A stretch of DNA of 64,000 bases from Thermaceae bacterium (GCA_026984675.1 JALSRQ010000060.1:1-64000), one strand, 5' to 3'; numbered from the stretch's first letter, positions 39,520-49,330 are shown. Numbers and translations are program-made. Notes: generated from the letters alone by a model not told the origin.

Positions 39520-40676
39520 GGATCCTGCACACCGCCGACTGGCACCTGGGCAAGACGCTCAAGGGGGTCGACCGCACCCCCGAGATCGCCGCCGCCCTGG
39601 ACGAGGTCTTGAGGATCGTCAAGGACGAGCGGGTCGAGCTCCTGGTGGCCGCCGGCGACCTCTTCGACCGCCCCCAGGTGCCGGCCGAGGCCGAGGCGGT
39701 CTTCTTCGACTTTCTGATGCGGCTCAGGGAGCTCGGGGTGCCCCTCCTCGGGGTCGCCGGCAACCACGACCCCCGCGCCCGGCTCGCCGCCTGGCGGGGG
39801 ATGCTGGGGCTTTTGGGGGCCGAGCTCGGGGCCGAGCTCCGCTTTTTCGAGGAGGGCGGGGCGATCGAGCGGGGGGAGCTCCGGGCCGCCCTTTTGCCCT
39901 TCGTCTCCGAGCGCCGGCTGGTGCGGGCCGCCGAGGTGATGGAGCAGGACGCCGGCGCGCGCATGGTGGGCTACGCCGACCGCATGCGCCGGGTGCTTTT
40001 GAACCTGGCGCGGGGTTTTTCCCCCGACGCCGCCAACCTGCTGGTCGGCCACCTCACCCTCGAGGGCGCCAACCTCAAGCTCGGCGGCGGCGAGTTCACC
40101 TTCTACGTCGGCAACAGCTACGCGGTGAAGCCGGACGCCCTCCCCACCGCGGCGGTGTACGTGGCGCTCGGGCACATCCACCGGCAGCAGCGGGTCTCCG
40201 ACGCGCCGCTCGCCTACTATTCCGGCTCGCTGGTGCAGCTCGACTTCGGCGAGGGCGAGGACGCCCCCCGGGGGGCGGTGCTGGTGGAACTCAAGCCGGG
40301 GCGGCCGGCCCGGGTCCTGGCCGAGATCGCCGAGGGCTGGGGCAAGCCCCTGAAGACCTTCCGCCTGGGGCTGGAGGAGCTCGACCGCCGGATCGGCGAG
40401 GTCGAGTCGTTCCCCGGCTACGCCAAGCTGGTGCTCCGGGGGCGGCCCGACCCGGTCCTGCGGGAGCGGCTCCTGGAGGAAAACCCCCGCCTCCTCGAGG
40501 TCGCCTTCGAGACCCCCGGGGCGGCGCCGGAGGAGGGGGCCGGGGAGGTCGAGGCGATGGACCTTTTGGAGGCCTACCGGCGCTACCACCGGGAGGCCTA
40601 CGCCAAGCCCCCGGGGGAGGCCCTCCTGGCCGCCTTCCGGCGGGCCTACGAGGAGGCCGGGGATGCGTCCGCTTAG
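39516..40676 (+). CDS. sbcD: Exonuclease SbcD (Mre11 homologue)
   Basis: Calcineurin-fold nuclease of the SbcCD (Mre11-Rad50) complex, 386 residues. Metal ligands: TADWHLGKTL (Asp8, His10), AAGDLFDRPQV, GVAGNHDPRAR, LVGHLTLEGA and YVALGHIHRQQ. The capping and C-terminal helical regions (about 270-386) for Rad50 binding follow. ATG 39516 overlaps herA by ATGA, and the end overlaps sbcC by 14 nt, so herA, sbcD and sbcC are coupled. Confidence 0.96.
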   Translation: MRILHTADWHLGKTLKGVDRTPEIAAALDEVLRIVKDERVELLVAAGDLFDRPQVPAEAEAVFFDFLMRLRELGVPLLGVAGNHDPRARLAAWRGMLGLLGAELGAELRFFEEGGAIERGELRAALLPFVSERRLVRAAEVMEQDAGARMVGYADRMRRVLLNLARGFSPDAANLLVGHLTLEGANLKLGGGEFTFYVGNSYAVKPDALPTAAVYVALGHIHRQQRVSDAPLAYYSGSLVQLDFGEGEDAPRGAVLVELKPGRPARVLAEIAEGWGKPLKTFRLGLEELDRRIGEVESFPGYAKLVLRGRPDPVLRERLLEENPRLLEVAFETPGAAPEEGAGEVEAMDLLEAYRRYHREAYAKPPGEALLAAFRRAYEEAGDASA

Positions 40677-43305
40677 CCTCGAGCTCGAGGGCTTCGGCCC
40701 CTTTCGCGACCGCCAGCGGGTGGAGTTTGCCGACGTCGAGCTCTTCGTCCTCACCGGCCCCACCGGCTCGGGGAAGACCACCCTCCTCGACGCCATCGCC
40801 TTCGCCCTGTACGCCAAGACCCCGCGGGGGTTCCGCAAGTACGGCGAGCTGGTGCACCCCGCCCGCGAGGTCGCCCGGGTGCAGCTGGTCTTCGAGGCCG
40901 GGGGCGGGGTCTACCGGGTCACCCGGGCGGTGGGCAAGGGCAGCGAGCACCGGCTGGAGCGGCAGGAGGGGGCCGGTTTCCGCGGCCTCCCCGAGAGCGA
41001 GAAGGTGCGGGCCCTGAACGAGCGGATCGAGCGGATTCTGGGGCTCTCCTTCGACGCCTTCACCCGCGCGATCCTCCTCCCCCAGGGGGAGTTCGACCGC
41101 TTTTTGAAGGGCGAGCCCAAGGAGCGGAAGGCGCTCCTGGCGGCGCTCTTTGGCCTGGAGACCCTGGCGGCGATGCGCGAGCGGGCGCGGGCCGAGCGCG
41201 AGGCGATCGCCCTCAAGCTGGAGCGGGTCGAGGCCCAGCTCGCGGTTCTCGCCGAGGCCGAGGGGCTGGCCGCGCTCCGGGAGGAGCTCGCCGCCAAGAG
41301 GGCCGAGCAGGAACGGCTGGAGGCCGCCTTGGCCGCCCGGGAAAAGGAGCTTAAGCGACGGACCGAGCTCCTCGGGCGGTTCCAGGCCCTCGCCGACCTC
41401 GGCCGCGAGCTGGACGCCCTGCGGGCCCGGGAGCCGGCGATGCGGGCGCTTTCCGAACGGCTCCAGCGGGCCCGGCAGGCGGCCCGCCTGACCCCCGAGC
41501 TGGCGCGGCTGGAGGCCGAGGCGGAGCGGCTGGAAAAGCTCTTATCGGAGAAGAAGGCGTTGGAGGAGCGGCTTTCGGCCCTTAAACCGGCGTACCAGGC
41601 CGCCCAGGAGCGGGCCGATCCCGAGCGGCTCGCCGCCCTGGCCCGGGAGGAGGCGCGGCTGGAGGGGCTTTTGGAGAAGCGCCGCTGGCTCGAGCGCCTG
41701 GGGCCACCGGCGGGGGCGGGGGCGGCGGTCGCCTTCGACCCCCTCGAGGTCCAGTCCCTGCTCGAGGCCCGCCGGGCCCACGCCGAGCTCGACCGGGAGG
41801 AGCGAAAAAAAGAGCGGAGGGCCCGAGAACTGGCCGCGCTCGAGGCCGAGCTCGAGCGGCTCGGGGCCGAGCGGGAGGCGGTCACCGCCGAGGGCCGGCG
41901 GGCGCGGGACGCCCTCAAGGAGGCGGAGGAGGCGCTCAAGGAGGCCGAGCTCCGGGCCGGCCTCCTCGCCTACCACCGGCACCTGCGGCCGGGGGAGCCC
42001 TGCCCCCTGTGCGGCCAGGTGGTCGACCGGCCGCCGCCGGCGCCGCCGGGACCCGAGACCCTGGAGCCGCTCCGCCGGCGGGTGGAGGGGCTCGCCGCCC
42101 GGGTCGAGGACCTGAGAACGCACTACCGCGAGCTCGACGCCGACCTCAAGGCCAAGGAGGGGCAGGCGAAGCGGCTAAAGGAGGAGCTTGGCGCCCTGGA
42201 GGCCGAGCTCAAGGAGCGCCGCGCCGCCCTGCCCGACCGGGACCGGGTCGAGGCCCGCCTGGAGGGGATGAAGCGGGCCCTCGCCGCCGAGCTCGGGGGC
42301 GGGGACCCCTCCGAGCGCCTCCGGGCCTTGGAGGAGGAGAAACGGAGGCTCAAAGCGGCGCTTTCGGAGCGGCAGCGATTGGAGGGGGAGGTGGGCCGCC
42401 TGGAGCGCGAGCTGGCCGGGCTCTCCGAGCGCGCCCGCGAGGCCGAGCGGGGGCAAAGGGGCCTGCTCGAGGCCTTCGCGGCCCGGCTCGCCGAGGCCGG
42501 CTTCAAGGACGCCGGGGAGCTGAAGGCGAGCCGGATCCCGGAGGCCGAGGCCGAGCGGCTGGAGGCCGAGCTCGAGGCCTACCGGCGGACCCGGGCCGAC
42601 CTCGAGGCCCGGCTCGCCGCGCTCAAGGCCGAGCTCGCCGGGCAATCCCCGCCCGACCCCGACGCCCTGGCGGCGCTCAAGGAGGAGGTCGAGGGGATGA
42701 AGGCCCGCTTCCGCCGCCAGAGCACCGAGGTCGGCGAGCTCACCGAGCGGCTGCGCCGGCTGGAGGCCGAGGCCGAGCGCCGGCGGCACCTCCTGAGGGA
42801 GCGGGCCGGCCTCGAGCGGGAGCTCGCGGTCTGGGAGCAGCTCACCGCCGATCTTCGCTCCGACCGGTTCCCCGAGTTCTTGATCGACCACTACCAGCGG
42901 GGCCTGGTGGCCCGGGCCTCGGAACTCCTCGGCGAGCTCTATCAGGGGCGCTACCGGCTGCTCGCCCGGGAGGGCGACTACCACGTCGAGGACACCTGGA
43001 CCCGGAGCGTGCGCTCGGTGCGGACGCTCTCCGGCGGGGAGTCGTTCCTGGCCTCGCTGGCCCTGGCCCTGGCGCTCTCCGAGCGGATCTCCGGGGGCCG
43101 CTTGGGGGCACTCTTCCTTGACGAGGGCTTCGGCACCCTGGACCGGGAGACCCTGGAGTTCGCCGCCGGGGTGCTGGAGACCCTGCCCACCCGGGGGCGG
43201 CTGGTCGGGGTGGTGAGCCACGTGGCCGAGCTCGCCGAGCGCTTCCCCGAGCGGCTGGTGGTGGAGAAGTCGCCCTCGGGGAGCCGGGTCCGCTGGGCGG
43301 ACTAG
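40663..43305 (+). CDS. sbcC: Exonuclease SbcC (Rad50 homologue)
   Basis: SMC-like ATPase of SbcCD, 880 residues. N-terminal lobe with LEGFGPFRDRQRVEF and Walker A TGPTGSGKTTLLDAIAFALY; two long Arg/Glu/Leu-rich coiled coils (about 165-430 and 470-720); zinc hook CPLCGQ (Cys447, Cys450) at the apex; C-terminal lobe with signature TLSGGESFLASLALALALSE and Walker B LFLDEGFGTLD. Shorter than E. coli SbcC (1048) but similar to archaeal Rad50. It ends the plus-strand run from trmFO. Confidence 0.97.
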   Translation: MRPLSLELEGFGPFRDRQRVEFADVELFVLTGPTGSGKTTLLDAIAFALYAKTPRGFRKYGELVHPAREVARVQLVFEAGGGVYRVTRAVGKGSEHRLERQEGAGFRGLPESEKVRALNERIERILGLSFDAFTRAILLPQGEFDRFLKGEPKERKALLAALFGLETLAAMRERARAEREAIALKLERVEAQLAVLAEAEGLAALREELAAKRAEQERLEAALAAREKELKRRTELLGRFQALADLGRELDALRAREPAMRALSERLQRARQAARLTPELARLEAEAERLEKLLSEKKALEERLSALKPAYQAAQERADPERLAALAREEARLEGLLEKRRWLERLGPPAGAGAAVAFDPLEVQSLLEARRAHAELDREERKKERRARELAALEAELERLGAEREAVTAEGRRARDALKEAEEALKEAELRAGLLAYHRHLRPGEPCPLCGQVVDRPPPAPPGPETLEPLRRRVEGLAARVEDLRTHYRELDADLKAKEGQAKRLKEELGALEAELKERRAALPDRDRVEARLEGMKRALAAELGGGDPSERLRALEEEKRRLKAALSERQRLEGEVGRLERELAGLSERAREAERGQRGLLEAFAARLAEAGFKDAGELKASRIPEAEAERLEAELEAYRRTRADLEARLAALKAELAGQSPPDPDALAALKEEVEGMKARFRRQSTEVGELTERLRRLEAEAERRRHLLRERAGLERELAVWEQLTADLRSDRFPEFLIDHYQRGLVARASELLGELYQGRYRLLAREGDYHVEDTWTRSVRSVRTLSGGESFLASLALALALSERISGGRLGALFLDEGFGTLDRETLEFAAGVLETLPTRGRLVGVVSHVAELAERFPERLVVEKSPSGSRVRWAD

Positions 43306-43325
43306 CCGGTTGGCCGCCGCCCCCC

Positions 43326-43724
43326 TCAACGCCGCCTTCGCGCCCGCGCGAGCCGGTGGACCGCTTGCCGGAGGGCCTCCCCGCGTCGGAGACCGAGGGC
43401 CCGTGCGGGGGCGTTGACCCAGCTCAGCACGCCGTTTTCCCAGGTGTCCCTGGCCTCGCCGATCCGGGCCGTGGTGTGGGCGACCGCGGCGGCGGCGACG
43501 CCGGCTTCCTCCAGCACCCAAAGCCCCGCCACCCCGGCCCCCTCCTTGCCGCCCCCGGCGTCGTTGAAGACGACCAGGAGGGGGCGGTAGCCGAGGGCGT
43601 AGCGGGCCGCCGAAAGCCCGCCGTGGGAGCCGGTGATCACGATCGCGCCGGTCTGCTCCCCGCCGCCCTCGGTCACCGAGTCGAGGAGGAACACCGGGAG
43701 GCCGGCCACCTCGAAGCCTTCCAC
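43326..43724 (-). CDS. Conserved hypothetical protein with GSHGG and FNDAG motifs
   Basis: 132 residues, soluble. Distinctive motifs: AIVITGSHGGLSAARYALGY, LVVFNDAGGGKEGAGVAGL and AHTTARIGEARDTWENGVLS. The glycine-rich loops after hydrophobic strands suggest a small alpha/beta enzyme or ligand-binding protein; I do not know its function. C-terminus is Arg-rich (LARARRRR). GTG 43724 lies 6 nt after TACCCT (43736-43731), so leaderless, and diverges from murJ with 23 bp between start codons. Confidence 0.78.
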   Translation of the reverse strand: MEGFEVAGLPVFLLDSVTEGGGEQTGAIVITGSHGGLSAARYALGYRPLLVVFNDAGGGKEGAGVAGLWVLEEAGVAAAAVAHTTARIGEARDTWENGVLSWVNAPARALGLRRGEALRQAVHRLARARRRR

Positions 43725-43730
43725 GTCCCT

Positions 43731-43740
43731 AGGGTAGTCT
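43731..43740. promoter_or_regulatory. Overlapping divergent -10 elements, hypothetical gene and murJ
   Basis: Minus TACCCT (43736-43731), 6 nt before GTG 43724. Plus TAGTCT (43735-43740), 7 nt before GTG 43748. The hexamers overlap by 2 bp. Confidence 0.55.
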
Positions 43741-43747
43741 TTTCTTC

Positions 43748-45216
43748 GTGGCCCGCTCGATCGCCCGCAACACCGCCCTGATGATGGCGGGCACCCTGCT
43801 CTCGCGGGCGTTCGGGCTTCTCCGCCAGGCGGTCTTTAATAACCTCTACCCCGACCTCACCAAGGACGCCTTCAACGTGGCCTTCCGGGTGCCCAACCTG
43901 TTTCGCGAGATCCTCGCCGAAGGGGCGGTGACCAACGCCTTGATCCCGGTCCTAAAGGGGCTTACCGGCGAGGAGCGAAGGGCCTTCGTGCGGCGGTTTT
44001 TCGCCTTTCTCCTGGCCGCCGACCTGGCCGTGCTGGGGCTCATCGAGCTGCTGGCGCCGTTTTTCGCCGACCTGTTGGTGGCCCGGGGGTCGCGGCTCGA
44101 TCTCGGCCTGGTGACCCTGCTCGTCCGGGTGGTCGCCCCCTTCCTGCTGGCGATCAGCGTCGCCGCCCTTTTTTCCGCCCTCCTGCAAGCGGAGGAGCGC
44201 TTTTTGGCCCCGGCCTTCGCCCCGGTGGCCTTCAACCTCGGCGCCGTCGCCCTCATGCTGGCGTTTCCCCAGCGGGCGACGATGCTCGCCCTCGCCTACG
44301 TCGTCGGGGGCTTCCTGCAGGCGGCGGTGCAGTGGCCCTTCCTGCGGGGGCTCGGCTTGGAGCTAAGGGCCGCGCCCGAGGTGCTCCGGGCCTTCGGGCT
44401 CATGGCCCCCTTCCTCTTCACCACCTCCACCCGCCAGGTGGTGAACGTGGTGCTCACCGCCCTGCTCACCGCCTACCCCACCGCGGCGGTGACCGGCTTC
44501 TACAACGCCGAGATGGTCTACCTGATGCTGCTCGGGTTGCTTTCGGTGAGCCCGGCGATGGCGGTCTACCCCCGGCTGGCGGAGTACGCCGCCGGGGGCG
44601 AGCGGGCCCGCTTTCGCCGCTTGCTCGCGGACGCCCTGGTGCGGGTAGGCCTGCTGCTCGCCCTGGCCTCGGCCCTGGCCTTCGCCCTGGCGCCCTGGGC
44701 GGTGGCGGTGCTGTTTGCCTGGACCCCGGCGTTTTCCCAGGCCAACTTCCGCTTTTCGACCCAGGCCCTTTCGGCCCTTTCGCTGGCGGTCTTCCCCTGG
44801 GGCCTCTACGCCCTTTTGCTCCGCGGCTACTACGCCGAGGAGCGGATCTGGGCCGCGGTGCGGGTGAGCGTGGGGCTCTTTCTTCTGAACGCCGCCGGCT
44901 ACTACCTGCTCGCGCCCCGGGGGATGTTCGCCCTCAACCTGGCCACGGTGGCGGCCGGCTGGGTGGGGCTCTTCGTCCTGGGCTACGGGCTTTGGCGGCG
45001 CGGGGGTCTGGCCGCCGGGGGGGTGGTGGGCCGCCTGGCCCCCGGGCTCCTGGCCGCCGTGCTCGCCTTCTTCCCCGCCCGGGGGCTCGCCGCCCTGGCC
45101 GGACCCCCGGCGGGGGCCCTGGCCAGCCTGCCCTCCCTCCTCGCCGGGGGCCTGGGGGGGCTCCTCACCTTCCTCTTCTTCGCCCGGGTCCTCGACCTCC
45201 CCCTCGCCCTCCGCCG

Positions 45217-45220
<4 letters not shown>
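43748..45220 (+). CDS. murJ: Lipid II flippase MurJ
   Basis: Moves lipid II across the inner membrane for peptidoglycan synthesis. 490 residues, about 14 membrane helices. Family start ARSIARNTALMMAGTLLSRAFG, then VFNNLYPDLTKDAFNVAFRVPN-like segment and NLFREILAEGAVTNALIPVL, all diagnostic of MurJ/MviN. GTG 43748 lies 7 nt after TAGTCT. Its TAG shares CTAG (45217-45220) with the convergent aspS. Confidence 0.95.
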
Positions 45221-46485
<1,265 letters not shown>

Positions 46486-46505
46486 CCTCACCTCCTGGGG
46501 CCGTT

Positions 46506-46554
46506 AAAAAACCCCCGGTCCACGGGCGACCGGGGGAGGCGGCTTCGCTCCCCC
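46506..46554 (-). promoter_or_regulatory. Attenuator of aspS: antiterminator and terminator hairpins
   Basis: Terminator: CCCCCGGTC (46536-46528) pairs with GACCGGGGG (46520-46512), 7-nt loop, then six T (46511-46506), ending 12 nt before the aspS ribosome site. Antiterminator: GGGGGAG (46554-46548) pairs perfectly with CTCCCCC (46538-46532), 9-nt loop, using the terminator's 5' arm. The two are mutually exclusive. The first arm begins 1 nt after the leader-peptide stop codon. Confidence 0.8.
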
Positions 46555-46555
46555 T

Positions 46556-46585
46556 CTAGGCGTCGTTATTGCGGCCCCACCGCAT
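46556..46585 (-). CDS. aspS leader peptide MRWGRNNDA
   Basis: ATG 46585 to TAG 46556 encodes nine residues, with consecutive AAT AAC GAC (Asn-Asn-Asp) codons just before the end. These match the amino acids served by the downstream non-discriminating AspRS. A ribosome stalled at the Asn codons would leave the antiterminator arm (from 46554) free; a ribosome at the stop codon would cover it and permit termination. The -10 ends 9 nt before the ATG, so the transcript would start only about 2-3 nt before it and translation would be leaderless. Coding is inferred from architecture. Confidence 0.65.
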   Translation of the reverse strand: MRWGRNNDA

Positions 46586-46594
46586 CTCGATGCA

Positions 46595-46624
46595 AGCTTA
46601 TGCGTTGGCTTCCCCGGGCGTCAA
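46595..46624 (-). promoter_or_regulatory. Promoter of the aspS leader
   Basis: Minus-strand TTGACG (46624-46619), 18-bp spacer, TAAGCT (46600-46595). It begins 3 nt after the aroH stop codon. Confidence 0.7.
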
Positions 46625-46626
46625 GT

Positions 46627-46995
46627 CTACTGGGCGCTCTCCAGGTCCGGGCGGAGCCGGGTGGCCTCCCGCAGGTAGACGTGGCGGACGGCCTCCTGGG
46701 GCGTCTCCGTGTTCCAGAGGGCGAGCACCCGGATCACCCGGGGCAGGCTCCCGGGGACCGGAACCTCCCGGGCGGAGAGCAGGGGAACGCGGTTCATCCC
46801 CAGCTGGCGGGCGGCCTCGGCGGGGAAGGCGGAGGAGAGGTCCTCGGTGACGGTGAAGACGATGGCGGCGAGCTCCTGGTGGCTTTGAATGCCGTTGGCC
46901 TCGAGGATCGCCCGGAGCAGCTCCCGGGTGGCCGAGAGGATCGCCTCCGGGGTGTCCTCCTCGACGGTGATCGCGCCGCGTATCCCCCGCACCAT
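46627..46995 (-). CDS. aroH: Chorismate mutase (AroH type)
   Basis: Converts chorismate to prephenate for Phe/Tyr synthesis. 122 residues, monofunctional, B. subtilis AroH type. Family start MVRGIRGAITVEEDTPEAI (active Arg), NRVPLLSAREVPVPGSLPR with the catalytic Glu, RVIRVLALWNT with Arg, and HVYLREATRLRPDL with the C-terminal Tyr. ATG 46995 lies 6 nt after TACAAT (47007-47002), so leaderless. Confidence 0.95.
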   Translation of the reverse strand: MVRGIRGAITVEEDTPEAILSATRELLRAILEANGIQSHQELAAIVFTVTEDLSSAFPAEAARQLGMNRVPLLSAREVPVPGSLPRVIRVLALWNTETPQEAVRHVYLREATRLRPDLESAQ

Positions 46996-47001
46996 GCCGC
47001 G

Positions 47002-47007
47002 ATTGTA
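47002..47007 (-). promoter_or_regulatory. -10 element of aroH
   Basis: TACAAT ending 6 nt before ATG 46995, abutting the stop codon of the ClC gene at 47008. Confidence 0.55.
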
Positions 47008-48222
47008 TTATCCTTCGGCCTGCTCGGAGAAGAGCGACCACCGCACCAGGGCGTAGCCCACCCCGGCGGCGAGCACCACCACCGGCAGCACCCGGTAGCC
47101 GGCGAGCTCCCCGGCCAGGGCCACCGCCGCCAGCGGGGTGCGGGCGGCGCCGGCCAGCCAGGCGGCCATGCCGGCGAGGGCCAGGGTCCCCGGGTCCACC
47201 GCCCAGGGCAGGACCCGGGCCAGCAGGAGGCCGAGGCTGCCCCCCAGCACCAGCGCCGGGGTGAGGGGGGCCCCGTAGCCCCCGAGCCCCACGAAGAGTC
47301 CGGCGAGCAGGTAGCGGAGCACGAAGAAGACCGCCAGAAACCGGGTCCCGAGCAGGGGGAACCCGGCCAGCTCCAGCCAGCCGCTGCCGTCGCCGGCGAC
47401 CTCGGGGACCGCGAGGACGAGGAGCCCCAAAACCAGCCCGAGGAGGAGGTGGCGCTGCCAGTAGGGCACCCGCTGGCCGAGGCGGAACGCCCCGCGGATC
47501 AGGAGCGCCCAGAGGTTGGCGAGGATCGCCACCGCCAGGGCGAGGCCGAGGGCGGCCCAGAGCTCGGCCGCCCCCAGGGTGCCGGGACGGAGTTCCAGCC
47601 AGGGGCCGTAGCCGAAGACCGCTCCGTAGAGGGTGAAGCCGGCGAAGCTCCCCACCAGCGCCGGGGTAAGGTGGGCGGCCTCCAGGCGCAGGCTCCGATA
47701 GAAGATCTCGGTGGCCAGCAGGGCCCCCGCCAGGGGGGCGTGGAAGGCGGCGGCGAAGCCCGCCGCCAGCCCGGCGTGGCCCATCGCCCGGGCCTCCTCG
47801 GGGGCCAGGCTGGCCCCCAGCCGCCGCCCCGCCCAGTCGCCCAGCACCGCCATCGGACCCTCGCGGCCCAGGGGGCTGGCCGCCGGCAGCTCGACCAGGC
47901 TGCCGAGGACGTAGCGGAGCTGGGGGAGGAGCCGCACCCGTTCGTTTTGGCGGAAGGCCAGGATCAACCGGGAGAGCCCCCGGTTCGAGCCCAGCAGCGA
48001 GGCGGCGGCGTAGAGGGGCGGAAAGAGCACCACGCCGAGCCAGGGGTGGGGCTGGGCGAAGACCTGGCCCAGCCCCCCCTCGCCGCTGGGGGTGGGGGGC
48101 AGGTAGCCGAGGAGGCGGCCCATCCACAGGTCGGTGAGGAGCCTCAGCCCGCCGGCGACCGCCAGCGCCAGGAGGCCGGAGACGCCGCCGGCCAGGGCGT
48201 AGAGCACCAGCGCCCGGGCCAC
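47008..48222 (-). CDS. ClC-family chloride channel/transporter
   Basis: 404 residues, about ten or more membrane segments. Filter motif ASPLGREGPMAVLGDW (about 114-129) with the gating Glu, and a later GGYGAPLTPALVLGGSLGLL matching the GxFxP region. No cytoplasmic CBS domains. Whether it is a channel or a Cl-/H+ or F-/H+ antiporter cannot be told. GTG 48222 lies 6 nt after TAGGCT (48234-48229) and 1 nt after the amidohydrolase stop. Confidence 0.92.
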   Translation of the reverse strand: MARALVLYALAGGVSGLLALAVAGGLRLLTDLWMGRLLGYLPPTPSGEGGLGQVFAQPHPWLGVVLFPPLYAAASLLGSNRGLSRLILAFRQNERVRLLPQLRYVLGSLVELPAASPLGREGPMAVLGDWAGRRLGASLAPEEARAMGHAGLAAGFAAAFHAPLAGALLATEIFYRSLRLEAAHLTPALVGSFAGFTLYGAVFGYGPWLELRPGTLGAAELWAALGLALAVAILANLWALLIRGAFRLGQRVPYWQRHLLLGLVLGLLVLAVPEVAGDGSGWLELAGFPLLGTRFLAVFFVLRYLLAGLFVGLGGYGAPLTPALVLGGSLGLLLARVLPWAVDPGTLALAGMAAWLAGAARTPLAAVALAGELAGYRVLPVVVLAAGVGYALVRWSLFSEQAEG

Positions 48223-48223
48223 G

Positions 48224-49330
48224 CTACCAGCCTACGACGCGGGAAAGCGGATCCCCGGGGGAAATCGGCCGGGGTCCTAGACCGAGCGCCCGGGCGCCGC
48301 CGAGCACGGCGGCCTCGAGGACCCGCGGGGCCGGCTCGCCCCGCCCAAGCAGGAAGCGGACCTCGTCCCAGACGTCGAGGCTGCCGCCGGAGAGGGCGGA
48401 GTCGGTGCCCAGGGCGAGGGGGACGCGGTGCCGGCGGTAGAGGGGGTAGGGGGGGAGACCGGCCTGGAGGTTTTGGTTCGAGCGCGGGCAGCTCACCACC
48501 GCGACCCCGTGCTCGGCCAGGACCCGGACGTCCGCCTCGTCCACCTGGACCCCGTGCACCAGGAGGGGGCGGGCCTCCAGGACCCCGAGCTCGGCGAGGT
48601 AGGCGACGGGGGAGAGGCCCACCGGGTGGAGGTCCTCTGGGAGGCCCTTTCTTCGGTGAAAGGCGGCGATCTCCCCGGTGCGGTTCCGGAAGTAGGCGAG
48701 CTCGTCGGGGCTCTCGGCGGCGTGGATCTGGAGGGGGAGGCCCTCCTCGCGGGCCAGCTCGACCGCCTTCCGCATCAGGCTCGGGGTCAGCGAGTAGGGG
48801 GCGTGGGGGGCGAGGCCAAGGCGGGGCCCGCCGGGCCGCTCGAGCCGCCGCATCCGCCGGATCAGGGCCCGGGTTGCCTCGACCAGCGACCGCTCCTCCT
48901 CCGGCGGCAGCAGGCCGAGGACCTCCCAGTAGGCGACCCCTTGAAAGGGGGCCTCGGCGAGCCACCACTCCAGGGTGCGGGGATCGCGGGCGACGATGTC
49001 CCCGAGCGCCGGCTGGGGCGCGGCCCGGGCCGCCCGGCGGGCGAGGTCGAGTCCCCGTTCGGCGTTCCTGGGAAAGACCGCCTCCAGGACGAAGGCCATG
49101 AAGGGGCCCCGGAAGGCCGGCCCGAGCCCCAGGTCGAGGTGGGTATGGGCGTTGACCGCGTCGAGCCCCAGGTAGGTGGGGAACCGGCGGGGCCGGGCCC
49201 CGGGGTGCCGGGCCCGAAGCGCCCTTCGCTCGCCCAGGGCGAGGACCCGCTTTCCGTCGGTGAGGAGCGCCCCTTCCTGGACGACCCCCTCCGGCCCGAA
49301 GATCGCGTGGGGGGCGCTCCAGAGCTCCAT
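48224..49330 (-). CDS. Amidohydrolase, probable aminodeoxyfutalosine deaminase
   Basis: 368 residues, metal-dependent amidohydrolase. Metal ligands in DAVNAHTHLDLG (HxH), GLAPHAPYSLT, LQIHAAESPDELAYF, LVHGVQVDEADV and LALGTDSALSGGSLDVWDE (final Asp). The neighbour mqnC, whose stop overlaps this ATG by 1 nt (TGATG), suggests it deaminates 6-amino-6-deoxyfutalosine in the futalosine menaquinone route; sequence alone would also allow other deaminases or chlorohydrolases. The start at ATG 49330 replaces a longer frame that runs through mqnC. Confidence 0.82.
   Translation of the reverse strand: MELWSAPHAIFGPEGVVQEGALLTDGKRVLALGERRALRARHPGARPRRFPTYLGLDAVNAHTHLDLGLGPAFRGPFMAFVLEAVFPRNAERGLDLARRAARAAPQPALGDIVARDPRTLEWWLAEAPFQGVAYWEVLGLLPPEEERSLVEATRALIRRMRRLERPGGPRLGLAPHAPYSLTPSLMRKAVELAREEGLPLQIHAAESPDELAYFRNRTGEIAAFHRRKGLPEDLHPVGLSPVAYLAELGVLEARPLLVHGVQVDEADVRVLAEHGVAVVSCPRSNQNLQAGLPPYPLYRRHRVPLALGTDSALSGGSLDVWDEVRFLLGRGEPAPRVLEAAVLGGARALGLGPRPISPGDPLSRVVGW
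48229..48234 (-). promoter_or_regulatory. -10 element of the ClC gene
   Basis: TAGGCT ending 6 nt before GTG 48222, inside the last codons of the amidohydrolase gene. Confidence 0.45.

Noticed and set aside
48144-48968. Arg/Pro/Gly-rich frames over the amidohydrolase and ClC genes
   Set aside because: Composition typical of out-of-frame reading of GC-rich codons; the in-frame genes carry clear metal and channel motifs.
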